Part shown: positions 1-8,353 of the stretch, one piece after another
How the letters are laid out: each line of letters opens with the position of its first letter
How positions within the stretch are numbered: the first letter of the stretch is position 1
Source of the DNA: Aquabacterium olei
GTDB lineage: Bacteria > Pseudomonadota > Gammaproteobacteria > Burkholderiales > Burkholderiaceae_C
Length of the DNA: 64,000 nucleotides
Assembly (NCBI RefSeq): GCF_003100395.1
Contig: NZ_CP029210.1
Location: 2,170,001 to 2,234,000, forward strand
Direction: 5' to 3'
The notes under the pieces: generated by a model
The model's database searches: none
Told to the model about the DNA's origin: nothing
What the model saw: only the letters and a program-made list of their open reading frames with translations
Made by a program: the position numbers and the translations under genes

Positions 1-22
1 ACAGAGGGGGCGGCGCACCCAG

Positions 23-640
23 TCAGGCTGACGTGCCGGGGAGGGGCCGTCGCGCTGACTTCGGTCGAAAGGCATCGCAGACCGCCGGATCGGTCTCGAT
101 GTAGGGGCCGCCGATGAGGTCAATGCAGTACGGGACCGCCGCGAAGATGCCGGGCACCACGGCGCGCCCTTCCGCGTCCCGCAGGCCTTCCAGCGTTTCG
201 GCGATCGACTTCGGCTGCCCGGGCAGGTTGAGGACCAGGGCCTGCTTGCGGATGACCGCCGTCTGCCGCGACAGGATGGCCGTCGGCACGAAGCGCAGGC
301 TGATCTGGCGCATCTGCTCCCCAAAGCCCGGCATTTCCTTGTCGGCCACATCCAGCGTGGCCTCGGGCGTCACATCCCGCGGCGCGGGCCCGGTGCCACC
401 AGTCGTCAGCACCAGGTGGCAGCCTTCGACGTCCACCAGCTCGCGCAGCGTCTGGGCGATCAGGTCGCGTTCGTCGGCGATCAGGCGAGGTACCCAGGTG
501 ACCGGGTTGCGCACGGCACGACCCAGCCAGTCCTGCAGGGCCGGCAGACCCTTGTCTTCGTAGACCCCTGTGCTGGCGCGGTCGCTGACTGACACCACCC
601 CGATCCGCACGGGCTCGAAACCGGACTGCGGGCTGCTCAT
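23..640 (-). CDS. mog: Molybdopterin adenylyltransferase MogA
   Basis: Cytoplasmic enzyme that adenylylates molybdopterin before molybdenum insertion, a late step of molybdenum cofactor synthesis. The 205-residue product fits the MogA/MoaB fold: it opens with a beta strand (VRIGVVSVSD, residues 11-20) and carries the pterin-binding TTGGTGPAPRDVTPEA segment at 79-94 and the NLPGQPKSI loop near 138-146. Length is typical for MogA with a short C-terminal extension. Its ATG overlaps the darP stop by four bases (ATGA), so the two are probably translated together. The nitrate reductase at 19.6-22.4 kb is a likely consumer of the cofactor. MoaB is the alternative name, but the length and sequence favour Mog. 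Confidence 0.9.
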   Translation of the reverse strand: MSSPQSGFEPVRIGVVSVSDRASTGVYEDKGLPALQDWLGRAVRNPVTWVPRLIADERDLIAQTLRELVDVEGCHLVLTTGGTGPAPRDVTPEATLDVADKEMPGFGEQMRQISLRFVPTAILSRQTAVIRKQALVLNLPGQPKSIAETLEGLRDAEGRAVVPGIFAAVPYCIDLIGGPYIETDPAVCDAFRPKSARRPLPGTSA

Positions 641-1245
641 GCGTCGTCCGATTCGTCGCCCGCGTCGGACGACATCGAGGGAGCCGGGGGCTCGCCAGCA
701 TCCGCCATCATCGCGTGCTTGATGAACTGGAACAGCTCACGGTAGGCCCGGCCGTTGCGCTTTTCGGGCGCCGCAGCCTGGTCCTTGCGTGCATTGCGCA
801 CCAGGGCGCGCAGTTGCTGCACGTCGGTGTCGGGATGCGCCGCCACCCACCGGGTCACCACGTCCTTGTCTTCGCTCAGCAGCTCGGTGCGCCAGCGTTC
901 GGCCTGATGCAGTTCTAGCGCGTTGCGGGCGTGGCCCAGCTGGAACTCGGCCACGGCTTCGCGCAGCGGCTCCGCGTCGACCTCACGCATCACCTTGCCG
1001 ATGAACTGCAGCTGGCGCCGCTTGCCCTCGAAGGATCGCGTGGATTTGTAGTTGGCCAGCGCGTCGCGCAACCGCTCGGGCATGGCGATGTCGTTCAGGC
1101 GGGCATCGGGCATTTCCAGCAGCTGCTTGCCCAGGGCCTGCAGGTCGTGGCTCATGCGCTTGAGCGCGCTCTTGCTCGGACGGCCGCCGAACGGGTCGTC
1201 GCCACCGTCCACGCCGTCGTCTTGATCAAAATGTTTCGGATTCAT
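637..1245 (-). CDS. darP: Ribosome-associated protein DarP (YjgA, DUF615)
   Basis: Small basic/acidic protein of 202 residues matching the DUF615/YjgA family, which associates with late 50S precursors and assists ribosome assembly. It has the expected acidic N-terminus (NPKHFDQDDGVDGGDD), the conserved SKSALKRMSHDLQALGKQL helix at about 25-43 and a charged helical body. Its stop overlaps the start of mog by four bases. It is divergent from pmbA, with only 42 bases between the two start codons, so the two promoters must overlap. The pairing darP/pmbA is widespread in beta- and gammaproteobacteria, which supports the call. Confidence 0.9.
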   Translation of the reverse strand: MNPKHFDQDDGVDGGDDPFGGRPSKSALKRMSHDLQALGKQLLEMPDARLNDIAMPERLRDALANYKSTRSFEGKRRQLQFIGKVMREVDAEPLREAVAEFQLGHARNALELHQAERWRTELLSEDKDVVTRWVAAHPDTDVQQLRALVRNARKDQAAAPEKRNGRAYRELFQFIKHAMMADAGEPPAPSMSSDAGDESDDA

Positions 1246-1253
1246 GTGGTCGC

Positions 1254-1259
1254 TATGAT
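1254..1259 (+). promoter_or_regulatory. Candidate -10 element for pmbA
   Basis: TATGAT lies in the 42-base gap between the divergent darP and pmbA starts. It would place transcription start near 1266, about 22 bases before the ATG at 1288. No convincing -35 hexamer is present at 16-18 bases upstream. The position argues against the earlier in-frame ATG at 1255, which would fall inside the promoter. Confidence 0.35.
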
Positions 1260-1287
1260 ACGGGGGCCCTCTTCACCAGACCACAAC

Positions 1288-2694
1288 ATGGCCGCCAAGA
1301 ACAGCACGTCCTCCTCCGGCAAGACCCCCGCTTTGCAGTCCAACGGCTTCGCCTACAGCCGCGAGCACTTCCAGCAGCTGATTGAAGACACGCTGGGGCT
1401 CGCCGGGAAGCTGGGCGCCACCGATGCCGCGGCCGAGGTCTCCGAAGGCATGGGCCTGTCGGTGTCGGTGCGCAAGGGCAAGCTCGAGAACGTCGAGCGC
1501 AACCGCGACAAGACCATCGGCGTGACGGTTTACGTGGGCCAGCGCCGCGGCAACGCCAGCACCTCCGATTTCTCGCCGCAGGCGCTGGAGCAGACCGTGC
1601 GCGCCGCCTACGACATCGCCCGCTACACCGCCGAAGACCCGGCCGCCGGCCTGCCCGACGCCGAGGACCTGGCCCTGGGTCGCGCCGCCAAGCGGGATCT
1701 GGACCTGTTCCACCCCTGGGCCATCGACGCCGAGGGAGCCGCTGAACTGGCCCGCCGATGCGAAGACGCCGCCCTGGTGGTCGACAAGCGCATCACCAAC
1801 TCCGAAGGCGCAGGCGTGTCGGCGCAGCAGTCTCACTTCTTTGCCGGCAACACGCGCGGCTTCCGCGGCGGTTATGCCAGCTCGCGCCATTCGCTGTCGG
1901 TGTCGCCCATTGCCGGCCGCGGCAACGACATGCAGCGCGACTTCTGGTACACGTCCGAGCGCGATGCGCGCGACATGGCCCGGCCTGAAGCCGTGGGCCG
2001 CTATGCGGCCGAGCGTGCGCTGTCACGCCTGAAATCGCGCAAGATCGCCACCTGCGAAGTGCCGGTGCTGTTCGAAAGCACGCTGGCCGCCGGTCTGCTG
2101 GGCGCCTACGTGCAGGCCACCAGCGGTGGCGCGCTCTACCGCAAGGCCACCTTCCTGCTCGACAGCCTGGGCAAACCGGTGTTCCCCAAGCACATCGACA
2201 TCATCGAAGACCCGCACATCCTCAAGGGCAAAGGCAGCGCCCCGTTCGATGACGAGGGCGTGCTCACGCGCAAGCGCCGCGTGGTCAAGGCCGGCGTCAC
2301 CCAGAGCTACTTCCTGTCGAGCTACTCGGCGCGCAAGCTGGGCATGAAGACCACCGGCCACGCCGGCGGCTCGCAGAACCTGGTGATGCAGAGCAAACTC
2401 ACTGCCCCCAAGGACAACCTCAAGGCCATGCTCAAGAAGCTGGGCACCGGGCTGTTCGTGACCGAGCTGATGGGCCAGGGCGTGAACTACGTGACGGGCG
2501 ACTACTCCCGCGGCGCAGCCGGCTACTGGGTCGAGAACGGCGTCATCCAGTTCCCCGTGCACGAGATCACCATTGCCGGCCACCTCGGCGAGATGTTCCA
2601 GCAGATCGTGGCCATCGGGGCCGATGCCTATACCTACGGCAGCAAGACCGTCGGCTCGGTGCTGATCGAGAAGATGAAGATCGCCGGCCACTGA
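1288..2694 (+). CDS. pmbA: Metalloprotease-family protein PmbA (TldE)
   Basis: Subunit of the TldD/TldE (PmbA) protease, which degrades or matures small peptides in the cytoplasm. In the known complex the zinc site is in TldD and PmbA is the non-catalytic partner; consistent with that, I see no HExxxH motif here. The 468-residue product shows the family N-terminal region (GMGLSVSVRKGKLENVERNR, about 55-74) and the C-terminal region with GKGSAPFDDEGV, NLVMQ and GQGVNYVTGDYSRGAAGYWVE type segments. The reading frame is open far upstream, but the start was set at 1288 because the family begins here and a -10 element lies just upstream. tldD is not in this window. Confidence 0.92.
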   Translation: MAAKNSTSSSGKTPALQSNGFAYSREHFQQLIEDTLGLAGKLGATDAAAEVSEGMGLSVSVRKGKLENVERNRDKTIGVTVYVGQRRGNASTSDFSPQALEQTVRAAYDIARYTAEDPAAGLPDAEDLALGRAAKRDLDLFHPWAIDAEGAAELARRCEDAALVVDKRITNSEGAGVSAQQSHFFAGNTRGFRGGYASSRHSLSVSPIAGRGNDMQRDFWYTSERDARDMARPEAVGRYAAERALSRLKSRKIATCEVPVLFESTLAAGLLGAYVQATSGGALYRKATFLLDSLGKPVFPKHIDIIEDPHILKGKGSAPFDDEGVLTRKRRVVKAGVTQSYFLSSYSARKLGMKTTGHAGGSQNLVMQSKLTAPKDNLKAMLKKLGTGLFVTELMGQGVNYVTGDYSRGAAGYWVENGVIQFPVHEITIAGHLGEMFQQIVAIGADAYTYGSKTVGSVLIEKMKIAGH

Positions 2695-2711
2695 GGTCCG
2701 CCCCAGTGGCC
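2686..2711 (+). repeat. Inverted repeat at the end of pmbA
   Basis: GGCCACTG at 2686-2693 pairs with CAGTGGCC at 2704-2711, an eight-base-pair stem with a ten-base loop that includes the pmbA stop codon. No T-run follows, so it is not a standard intrinsic terminator; it may protect the 3' end or be incidental. Confidence 0.3.
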
Positions 2712-2821
2712 GCATGCTGCGTGCGGGTAAACACCGCCCCGCGGCCGCCGGGCGATGCATCGGGGCTCCCTAGAATCGCCTGAGTTGTCCCTCAGAAACG
2801 ATTCACAGGAGCCCTTCTCAC

Positions 2822-3904
2822 ATGGAACGCCGCCGCTTCATCCACGGTGCCGGCCTCGCCGGCGTGCTGGCCGCTGGTGCCGCCCCCGCCATCGTCCACG
2901 CGCAGGCCAATGTGCGCTGGCGCCTGGCCTCCAGTTTTCCCAAGTCGCTCGACACCATCTACGGCGCTTCCGAAGTGTTCGCGAAGAAGGTGTCCGAGAT
3001 GTCGGGCGGGAAGTTCCAGATCTCGGTGCATGCCGCCGGTGAGCTGATGCCCCCGTTCGGCGTGGTCGATGGCGTCCAGGCCGGCACGGTCGAGATGGCG
3101 CACACGGCGCCCTACTACTTCGTCGGCAAGGACGAGACCTTTGCCATCGGCTGCGCCATCCCCTTCGGCCTGAACTCCCGCCAGATGAGCGCCTGGATGT
3201 TCGAAGGCAACGGCCTGACGCTGATGCGCGAGTTCTACACCCGCTACAACATCATCAACTTCCCCGGCGGCAACACCGGCGCCCAGATGGGTGGCTGGTA
3301 CCGCAAGCCCATCACCAGCCTGGCCGACATGAAGGGCCTGAAGATGCGCGTGGCCGGCTTTGCCGGGCGCGTGATGGAGCAGCTGGGCGTGGTGCCGCAG
3401 AACCTGCCTGGCGGCGAGATCTACCAGGCGCTGGAAAAGGGCACGATCGACGCCGCCGAATGGGTGGGCCCCTACGATGACCAGAAGCTCGGCTTCTACA
3501 AGGTGGCCCCGCATTACCACTTCCCTGGCTGGTGGGAAGGCGGCCCGCAGCTCGACTTCTTCATCAACCAGAAGGCCTTCAACAGCCTGAGCGCCGACTA
3601 CAAGGCCATGGTCGAAGTGGCCGCCTCGCACGCCCACGTCGAGATGCAGGCCCGCTACGACGCCCGCAACCCGTTGGCACTCAAGCAACTGGTGGCCGCC
3701 AAGACCAAGCTCGTGCAGATGCCCAAGCCCGTCCTGGACGCCGCCTTCAAGGCCACCATGGACATCTGCAACGACCTGAACAACAAGAATCCGGCCTGGA
3801 AGAAGGTCTACGCCGACTACAGCAAATTCCGCGCAGACCAGAACCTGTGGTTCCGCTTCACCGAAGCCACGTTCGACCGTTACATGCAGGCGGCCAAACT
3901 CTGA
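2822..3904 (+). CDS. TRAP transporter substrate-binding protein (DctP family, TakP/FcbT1-like)
   Basis: Periplasmic binding component of a tripartite ATP-independent (TRAP) carboxylate transporter. The N-terminus is a twin-arginine-type signal: RRRF at residues 3-6, a hydrophobic stretch, then a likely cleavage after VHA (residue 27). The mature part shows family motifs including GGNTGAQMGGWYRKPI and WVGPYDDQKLGFYKVAPHYH; the latter resembles keto-acid-binding TakP and the group annotated as mannitol/chloroaromatic uptake, so an oxo- or hydroxy-acid ligand is plausible but unproven. An SD-like AGGAG sits at 2806-2810, 11 bases before the ATG. The matching permeases are on the opposite strand at 4767-6820, an unusual split. 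A TAGAAT -10 candidate lies at 2771-2776 with no good -35. Confidence 0.9.
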   Translation: MERRRFIHGAGLAGVLAAGAAPAIVHAQANVRWRLASSFPKSLDTIYGASEVFAKKVSEMSGGKFQISVHAAGELMPPFGVVDGVQAGTVEMAHTAPYYFVGKDETFAIGCAIPFGLNSRQMSAWMFEGNGLTLMREFYTRYNIINFPGGNTGAQMGGWYRKPITSLADMKGLKMRVAGFAGRVMEQLGVVPQNLPGGEIYQALEKGTIDAAEWVGPYDDQKLGFYKVAPHYHFPGWWEGGPQLDFFINQKAFNSLSADYKAMVEVAASHAHVEMQARYDARNPLALKQLVAAKTKLVQMPKPVLDAAFKATMDICNDLNNKNPAWKKVYADYSKFRADQNLWFRFTEATFDRYMQAAKL

Positions 3905-3915
3905 CGCCACCGCGC

Positions 3916-4227
3916 ATGACGCTGCCCGGCAATCTGTTCGACGACGCGCAACCGCCTGCCGAGGGCGAGCGCTTCGACGTGTTGCTGGCGCAGCGCAACC
4001 TGGTGATCGAGCGCATCGTCAGCTCGGATGTCATCACACCGACCACCTACACCCAGCCGCAGGACGAGTGGGTGGTGGTGCTCGAAGGGGAGGCCCGGCT
4101 CAGCGTGGCCGGCACCCCGCACACGCTCCGTCGAGGCGACCACCTCTTCCTGCCAGCCGGCGTGCCTCACACGGTCGAACACACCGTCAACGGCACGGTG
4201 TGGCTGGCGGTGCACCTGCAGCCCTGA
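3916..4227 (+). CDS. Small cupin-domain protein
   Basis: Single-domain cupin of 103 residues. The central sequence follows the cupin pattern: QDEWVVVLEGEARLSVAG, then LRRGDHLFLPAGVPHTVEHT, giving candidate metal ligands in the second motif (His in PAGVPHTV). It begins 11 bases after the TRAP binding-protein stop on the same strand, so the two are probably co-transcribed. The reading frame is open through the upstream gene, but the ATG at 3916 gives a protein of normal cupin size. Substrate and function cannot be told from sequence; such stand-alone cupins often bind a metal and a small ligand or sugar. Confidence 0.75.
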   Translation: MTLPGNLFDDAQPPAEGERFDVLLAQRNLVIERIVSSDVITPTTYTQPQDEWVVVLEGEARLSVAGTPHTLRRGDHLFLPAGVPHTVEHTVNGTVWLAVHLQP

Positions 4228-4371
4228 GCCCCCTGCTCCGCCTGACCGGAACGCGGCCAATTCACGGATCCAGCCTTCACAAGGCGGGGTGTCAGCGCGG
4301 TCTTGCGATGCGTCGGCCCCGGCGGCGCCGTTTTTCGTGCAGACTGTTGGTGAGATTGAGGAGCGCAGGCC

Positions 4372-4818
4372 ATGAACCACGCCCAGGCACCGACCCGAAC
4401 CGCTGAACGCCACTGGCAGACCGACTGGAGCCAACCCGCCCTGGAGCGCACATGGCGCTCGGTCGGCATGCTGAGCATGGCCGTCGGGGTGATCAATGCG
4501 TTCATCCCTCTGCTGCCCACCACGATCTTTCTGCTGATCGGTGTGTGGGCCTATGGCAAGGGCGATCCCGCCATGCGGGAGCGCCTGCTGAACCACCCGC
4601 GCTACGGTCGAGGCCTGCGGCTGTGGATCGAGAAACGCCAGATCACCCGCAAGGGCAAGGTGGCGGCCGTGGCCGGCATCGCGGCCAGCGGGGTCTTCAC
4701 GGCCCTGATGCTGGGGCCTCATCCCGTGGTGTGGGGCGTGGCATGCGGCCTGGCTGTCCTGAGCGCTTACCTGGCCACGCGGTCTGAGCCCTCGCCCGAC
4801 GCGGCTGAAGCAGCCTGA
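4372..4818 (+). CDS. YbaN family (DUF454) inner-membrane protein
   Basis: The 148-residue product has the DUF454 signature: a first membrane segment ending in PLLPTTIFLLIGVWAYGKGD, then the cytoplasmic stretch LLNHPRYGRGLRLWIEKRQI, and two further hydrophobic segments (about 101-113 and 118-132). YbaN-type proteins are small inner-membrane proteins of unknown biochemical role. The upstream gap (4228-4371) contains no other gene; an AGGAG-like site at about 4359 precedes the start. Its last 52 bases overlap, tail to tail, the end of the TRAP large-permease gene on the other strand. Confidence 0.8.
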   Translation: MNHAQAPTRTAERHWQTDWSQPALERTWRSVGMLSMAVGVINAFIPLLPTTIFLLIGVWAYGKGDPAMRERLLNHPRYGRGLRLWIEKRQITRKGKVAAVAGIAASGVFTALMLGPHPVVWGVACGLAVLSAYLATRSEPSPDAAEAA

Positions 4819-6290
4819 TCGACGGCCGGCACATCGAACGACGGGGGCGCTTCGGCGCCCTCTTCCGTTGCAGGCGCCTCGCCGGTGTCCTCGATCTGCA
4901 TCTCGATCTTCACGTCATCGGTGTTCACCTTGGCATCCTTGTCCAGCCAGTAGGTGACGGACTGCGGCCAGAAGATCACCACCGCGACCAGCATCAACTG
5001 CATCACCACCCAGGGAATGGCGCCCAGGTAGATGTCGCGCGAAGCAATCGGCCGTGTGATGGCGCCACTCTTGTGGATCTGGTCGGCCACGCCGCGCAGG
5101 TAGAACAGCGCAAAACCGAAAGGCGGGTGCATGAAGCTCGTCTGCATGTTGATGCACAGCATCACACCGAACCACACCAGGTCGATGCCCATCTTCTCGG
5201 CCACCGGCGCGAGCAACGGCACGATGATGAAGGCGATCTCGAAGAAGTCGAGGAAGAACGCCAGGAAGAACACGAAGATGTTCACCGCGATCAGGAAGCC
5301 GATGGGGCCGCCTGGCAGGTGTGACAGCATGTGCTCGATCCACACGTTGCCGTCGACCCCCTGGAACACCAGCGAGAACACGCTCGAACCCAGCAGGATG
5401 AAGATCACCATCACGGTGACCCGCATGGTCGAGTCCATGGCCTGCCAGATCAGCGTCGTGTTCAGCCGGCGGTGCAGTGCGGCCAGCGCCATGGCCCCGA
5501 AGGCGCCCAGCGCACCCGCTTCGGTCGGCGTGGCCAGGCCCATGAACAGCGTGCCCAGCACCAGGAAAATGAGCACCAGCGAGGGCACCATGCCCCAAAG
5601 CACCTTGCGCCACAGCGGCCATCCGCGCAGCGTCCGCGCGCTTTCCGGCAGCGGTGGCACCCACTGCGGCCGCAACACCGCCACGGCCAGGGTGAACAGC
5701 AGGAAGAGCGTCGTCTGCAGCAACGAGGGCCCGATGGCGCCCAGGTACATGTCGCCCACTGATCGACCCAGTTGGTCGGCCAGCACGACGAGCACCAGCG
5801 AGGGCGGAATCAGCTGCGTGATCGTGCCCGATGCGGCAATGACGCCCGTGGCGTAGCGCATGTCGTAGCCATAGCGCACCATGATGGGCAGCGAGATCAC
5901 CCCCATGGCGATCACGCTGGCGGCCACCGTGCCCGTGATGGCGCCGAGCACGGCGCCCACCAGGATCACGGCCACACCGAGCCCACCAGGGCGACCACCG
6001 AACAACTGGCCTGTGCCGTCGAGCAGGTCTTCTGCCAGCCCGCAGCGCTCCAGCAAGGCACCCATGAAGGTGAAGAACGGGATGGACAGCAGCAACTCGT
6101 TCGACACGATGCCGAACAGGCGCAGAGGCAGGTTCGACAGGAAGGCCTCAGGGAAGAAACCCTGCGAGATGGCGAAGGCGCCAAAGCCCAGGCCCAAGCC
6201 GGCCAGCGTGAAGGCCACCGGGAAGCCCACCAGCATGGCCACCACCAGGGAGCCGAACATGATCGGGGCGAGGTCCTGCATGGCGATCAT
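4767..6290 (-). CDS. TRAP transporter large permease (DctM family)
   Basis: Twelve-segment membrane protein of 507 residues that carries the sodium-coupled transport activity of a TRAP system. Recognisable family stretches include GSLVVAMLVGFPVAFTLAG near the start, NELLLSIPFFTFMGALLERCG at about 64-84 and TGTVAASVIAMGVISLPIM at about 119-137. The length and a hydrophilic, acidic C-terminal tail (rich in Glu, Ala and Pro after residue 460) fit the FcbT3-like subgroup. The start overlaps the dctQ-type stop by four bases (ATGA). The binding protein at 2822-3904 is the obvious partner although it is encoded on the other strand. Confidence 0.9.
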   Translation of the reverse strand: MIAMQDLAPIMFGSLVVAMLVGFPVAFTLAGLGLGFGAFAISQGFFPEAFLSNLPLRLFGIVSNELLLSIPFFTFMGALLERCGLAEDLLDGTGQLFGGRPGGLGVAVILVGAVLGAITGTVAASVIAMGVISLPIMVRYGYDMRYATGVIAASGTITQLIPPSLVLVVLADQLGRSVGDMYLGAIGPSLLQTTLFLLFTLAVAVLRPQWVPPLPESARTLRGWPLWRKVLWGMVPSLVLIFLVLGTLFMGLATPTEAGALGAFGAMALAALHRRLNTTLIWQAMDSTMRVTVMVIFILLGSSVFSLVFQGVDGNVWIEHMLSHLPGGPIGFLIAVNIFVFFLAFFLDFFEIAFIIVPLLAPVAEKMGIDLVWFGVMLCINMQTSFMHPPFGFALFYLRGVADQIHKSGAITRPIASRDIYLGAIPWVVMQLMLVAVVIFWPQSVTYWLDKDAKVNTDDVKIEMQIEDTGEAPATEEGAEAPPSFDVPAVDQAASAASGEGSDRVAR

Positions 6291-6820
6291 TGCAGCGGCC
6301 TTTCGTAGTCCACGCGAACGGCGTCGGCGTCACCGCGCAGGTAGGCCACCCGCTTGAACAGCTCGGCCAGGCCCTGCAACGCCAGCAGCGCGAACCCGAC
6401 CGGGATGGCTACCTTCACCGGCCAGCGCAGCAAGCCACCCGCACTGGGCGAATGTTCGCGCTGCACGTAGGCCTCGACCGCAAACGGCCAAGCCATCCAC
6501 GCAGTGACCACGCACACCGGCAGCAGCACCAGCAGCAGGCCGAGAACGTCGATCCACGCCTTGGTGCGGGGCGAGCGGCCGCCGTACAGCACGTCCACGC
6601 GCACATGCTCGTTGAGCTTGAGCAGCATGGGCGCGCCTGCAAACACGGCCAGCGCGAACAGGTACCACTGCGCTTCCAGCCAGGCATTGGAGCCGATGCT
6701 GAAGGCATAGCGCAATGTGGCGTTGCCGGCACTGATCGCACAGGCGAGCAACAAGGCCCAGGCAGCCAGCACGCCGAGGGCGCGCGCCAGGCCGTCCATC
6801 AGGCGGATGTAGGTATGCAT
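6287..6820 (-). CDS. TRAP transporter small permease (DctQ family)
   Basis: Four-segment membrane protein of 177 residues, the small subunit that holds the large TRAP permease. Hydrophobic stretches are seen at about 15-30, 50-65, 90-110 and 130-150, with the typical NAWLEAQWYLFALAVFAGAP and HVRVDVLYG motifs between segments 2 and 3. It is the first gene of a two-gene minus-strand operon and ends in a four-base overlap with the large permease gene. Confidence 0.88.
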   Translation of the reverse strand: MHTYIRLMDGLARALGVLAAWALLLACAISAGNATLRYAFSIGSNAWLEAQWYLFALAVFAGAPMLLKLNEHVRVDVLYGGRSPRTKAWIDVLGLLLVLLPVCVVTAWMAWPFAVEAYVQREHSPSAGGLLRWPVKVAIPVGFALLALQGLAELFKRVAYLRGDADAVRVDYERPLQ

Positions 6821-6889
6821 GCTTGGCTCCTCCTTGCCGGCGCAGCAAGGCCGGATCAGGTCGCCCCGATCGACGCCGGGGTCGGGGGT

Positions 6890-6906
6890 GGCCGCCTCAG
6901 GCGGCC
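6890..6906. repeat. GC-rich perfect hairpin between dctQ-type gene and sulfurtransferase gene
   Basis: GGCCGCC and GGCGGCC form a seven-base-pair stem with a TCA loop, eight bases downstream of the minus-strand gene that ends at 6914. There is no T-run on either strand, so it may act as a weak terminator or processing barrier rather than a classical intrinsic terminator. Confidence 0.4.
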
Positions 6907-6913
6907 TGGCGGC

Positions 6914-7267
6914 TCAGTCGCCGAGCGAGATGGCCTGCTGATACAGGCGGGACGAGCGTGCCCCGCTGCGGCAGAACATCAGCAACGGGCGCGGCAGCGT
7001 CTTCAGCAGCTCCGCGCACTGCGCAATCTCTTCGGGTGACTGGTAGCCCCCCTGCACCGGCAGGTGGGCGTAGGCCAGCCCGGCTGCTCGCGCAGCGGCT
7101 TCGATCATGGCACTGGTGGGCTGCTCGGGGCCGCCTTCGAAATCGGGGCGGTTGTTGAGCACGGCCTTGAAGCCCGCCTCGGCCGCCGCGGCCATGGCCT
7201 CGGGCGTCAGTTGTGGCGCCGCGTAGACATCTTCGGCGATGGGGCTCAGCGAAACGGACTGGCTCAT
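6914..7267 (-). CDS. TIGR01244-type sulfurtransferase/phosphatase-like protein (DUF442, Blh-like)
   Basis: The 117-residue product matches the DUF442 family, which has a tyrosine-phosphatase-like fold and is often fused to persulfide dioxygenases. It starts with ISP-like SLSPIAEDVYAAPQLTP, has the RPDFEGGPEQPT segment at about 40-51 and the catalytic P-loop CRSGARSSRL near residue 99, with Cys as the nucleophile. Role in sulfide handling is inferred from relatives such as Blh. It is 35 bases downstream of the yqeY-type gene and probably shares its transcript. Confidence 0.82.
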   Translation of the reverse strand: MSQSVSLSPIAEDVYAAPQLTPEAMAAAAEAGFKAVLNNRPDFEGGPEQPTSAMIEAAARAAGLAYAHLPVQGGYQSPEEIAQCAELLKTLPRPLLMFCRSGARSSRLYQQAISLGD

Positions 7268-7302
7268 GATCGTTCCTTGCGTGGTGGATTTGGCGGTGTG
7301 CT

Positions 7303-7752
7303 TCAGCCGGCCAGTGCGGCCTTGACGGCGGCCGACACCAGGCCCATGTCGGCCTGACCGGCCAGGCGCTGCTTCACAACGCCCATGACCTTGCCCATGT
7401 CGCCCGGGCCCGCAGCACCCATCTCGACCACGATCGCCTTCACGGCGGCGTGAATCTCGTCCGCGGTCAGGCGCTGCGGCAGGTAGGCCTCCAGCACGGT
7501 GATCTCGGCCTTTTCCTTTTCGGCCAGGTCGGCGCGGGCGGCGGCCTCGTACTGCTGGGCGGCGTCCTTGCGCTGCTTGATGAGCTTGTCGACGATGGAC
7601 ACCACCATGGCGTCGTCCAGCTCCACGCGCTCATCGACTTCCTTCTGCTTCATCGCAGCCAACAGCATGCGGATGGTGCCGAGGCGATCGACTTCCTTGG
7701 CGCGCATGGCGGCTTTCATGTCGTCGGTGATGCGTTGCTTGAGGAGGCTCAT
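7303..7752 (-). CDS. yqeY: GatB/YqeY domain protein
   Basis: Stand-alone YqeY-type protein (149 residues), related to the C-terminal tRNA-binding tail of the amidotransferase subunit GatB. It shows the family N-terminus SLLKQRITDDMKAAMRAK and the region IRMLLAAMKQKEVDER, then LEAYLPQRLTADEI and the C-terminal GPGDMGKVMGVVKQRLAGQADM. Proposed role is binding tRNA or assisting amidotransfer, but it is not experimentally settled for stand-alone forms. It lies just after the rpsU terminator; location next to rpsU is conserved in many proteobacteria. Confidence 0.9.
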   Translation of the reverse strand: MSLLKQRITDDMKAAMRAKEVDRLGTIRMLLAAMKQKEVDERVELDDAMVVSIVDKLIKQRKDAAQQYEAAARADLAEKEKAEITVLEAYLPQRLTADEIHAAVKAIVVEMGAAGPGDMGKVMGVVKQRLAGQADMGLVSAAVKAALAG

Positions 7753-7794
7753 GGTCGGGAATCCAGCGTACGGAAGAGAGGGAAATGACGGTCA

Positions 7795-7833
7795 GAAACA
7801 ACAAAGCCTGCCTGGGCGTCCCCATGCAGGCTT
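7795..7833 (-). terminator. Rho-independent terminator of rpsU
   Basis: On the minus strand AAGCCTGC pairs with GCAGGCTT (7826-7833 with 7804-7811), extended inward by TGGG/CCCA around a four-base loop at 7817-7820. The stem is followed by TTGTTGTTT. It is 57 bases past the rpsU stop, a textbook intrinsic terminator. Confidence 0.8.
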
Positions 7834-7890
7834 GCTTGTCGCCCGGTGCGCCATGTCAGCGCATTGTGCGACAGGTGTCCAGGAAGCGGA

Positions 7891-8103
7891 TCAGTACAGC
7901 TTCTTGGGCAGCTGCATGCTGCGCACGCGCTTGTAATGACGCTTGACGGCCGCGGCCTTCTTGCGCTTGCGCTCCGAGGTCGGCTTTTCATAGAACTCGC
8001 GGGCGCGCAGTTCGGTCAGCAGACCCAGCTTTTCGATGGTGCGCTTGAAGCGGCGCAGGGCAACGTCGAACGGCTCGTTTTCCTTGACACGGATGGTCGT
8101 CAT
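7891..8103 (-). CDS. rpsU: 30S ribosomal protein S21
   Basis: Seventy-residue, very basic protein matching bS21: [20 protein letters not shown] at the start, [17 protein letters not shown] in the middle and a basic C-terminus. S21 sits on the small subunit platform near the anti-Shine-Dalgarno region and helps translation initiation. A longer in-frame start exists upstream but the family begins at this ATG. No strong Shine-Dalgarno sequence precedes it, which is common for S21 in several phyla and is thought to suit autoregulation. The gene has a long leader with a strong hairpin (8221-8265) and its own terminator. Confidence 0.96.
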   Translation of the reverse strand: MTTIRVKENEPFDVALRRFKRTIEKLGLLTELRAREFYEKPTSERKRKKAAAVKRHYKRVRSMQLPKKLY

Positions 8104-8220
8104 TACAGATTCGCTTTCAATGTGAATGCATTCAACGGGGCTTGAACGTGGCCGCCAGCCGCCTGCCTTCTGATCGCCACACAAAACCCGGTGAAGGGTT
8201 CGCCTTGTTCAAGCCACCCG

Positions 8221-8265
8221 GGTCTGGTCCGTTTCCGGTTTCCGCGGATGGAAACGGATCTGACC
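8221..8265 (-). repeat. Strong hairpin in the rpsU leader
   Basis: GGTC-n-GG-TCCGTTTCC (8221-8236) pairs with GGAAACGGA-TC-n-GACC (8250-8265): a 16-position stem with one mismatch and one G-U, and a 13-base loop. No T-run follows on the minus strand, so it is not a terminator for folK. A regulatory leader element of rpsU is a reasonable hypothesis. Confidence 0.55.
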
Positions 8266-8353
8266 TGCTCGGTGTGCACAGCAACGTCGAAAACAGCGCC
8301 TGCCGGCGGACTTCTTTGCAAACACGCACGAAGCCCCACCAACAAAGCCTGAG

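Noticed and set aside
931..1287. N-terminal extension of pmbA by up to 119 codons
   Set aside because: It would overlap darP and the promoter; the extra residues match no PmbA sequence pattern.
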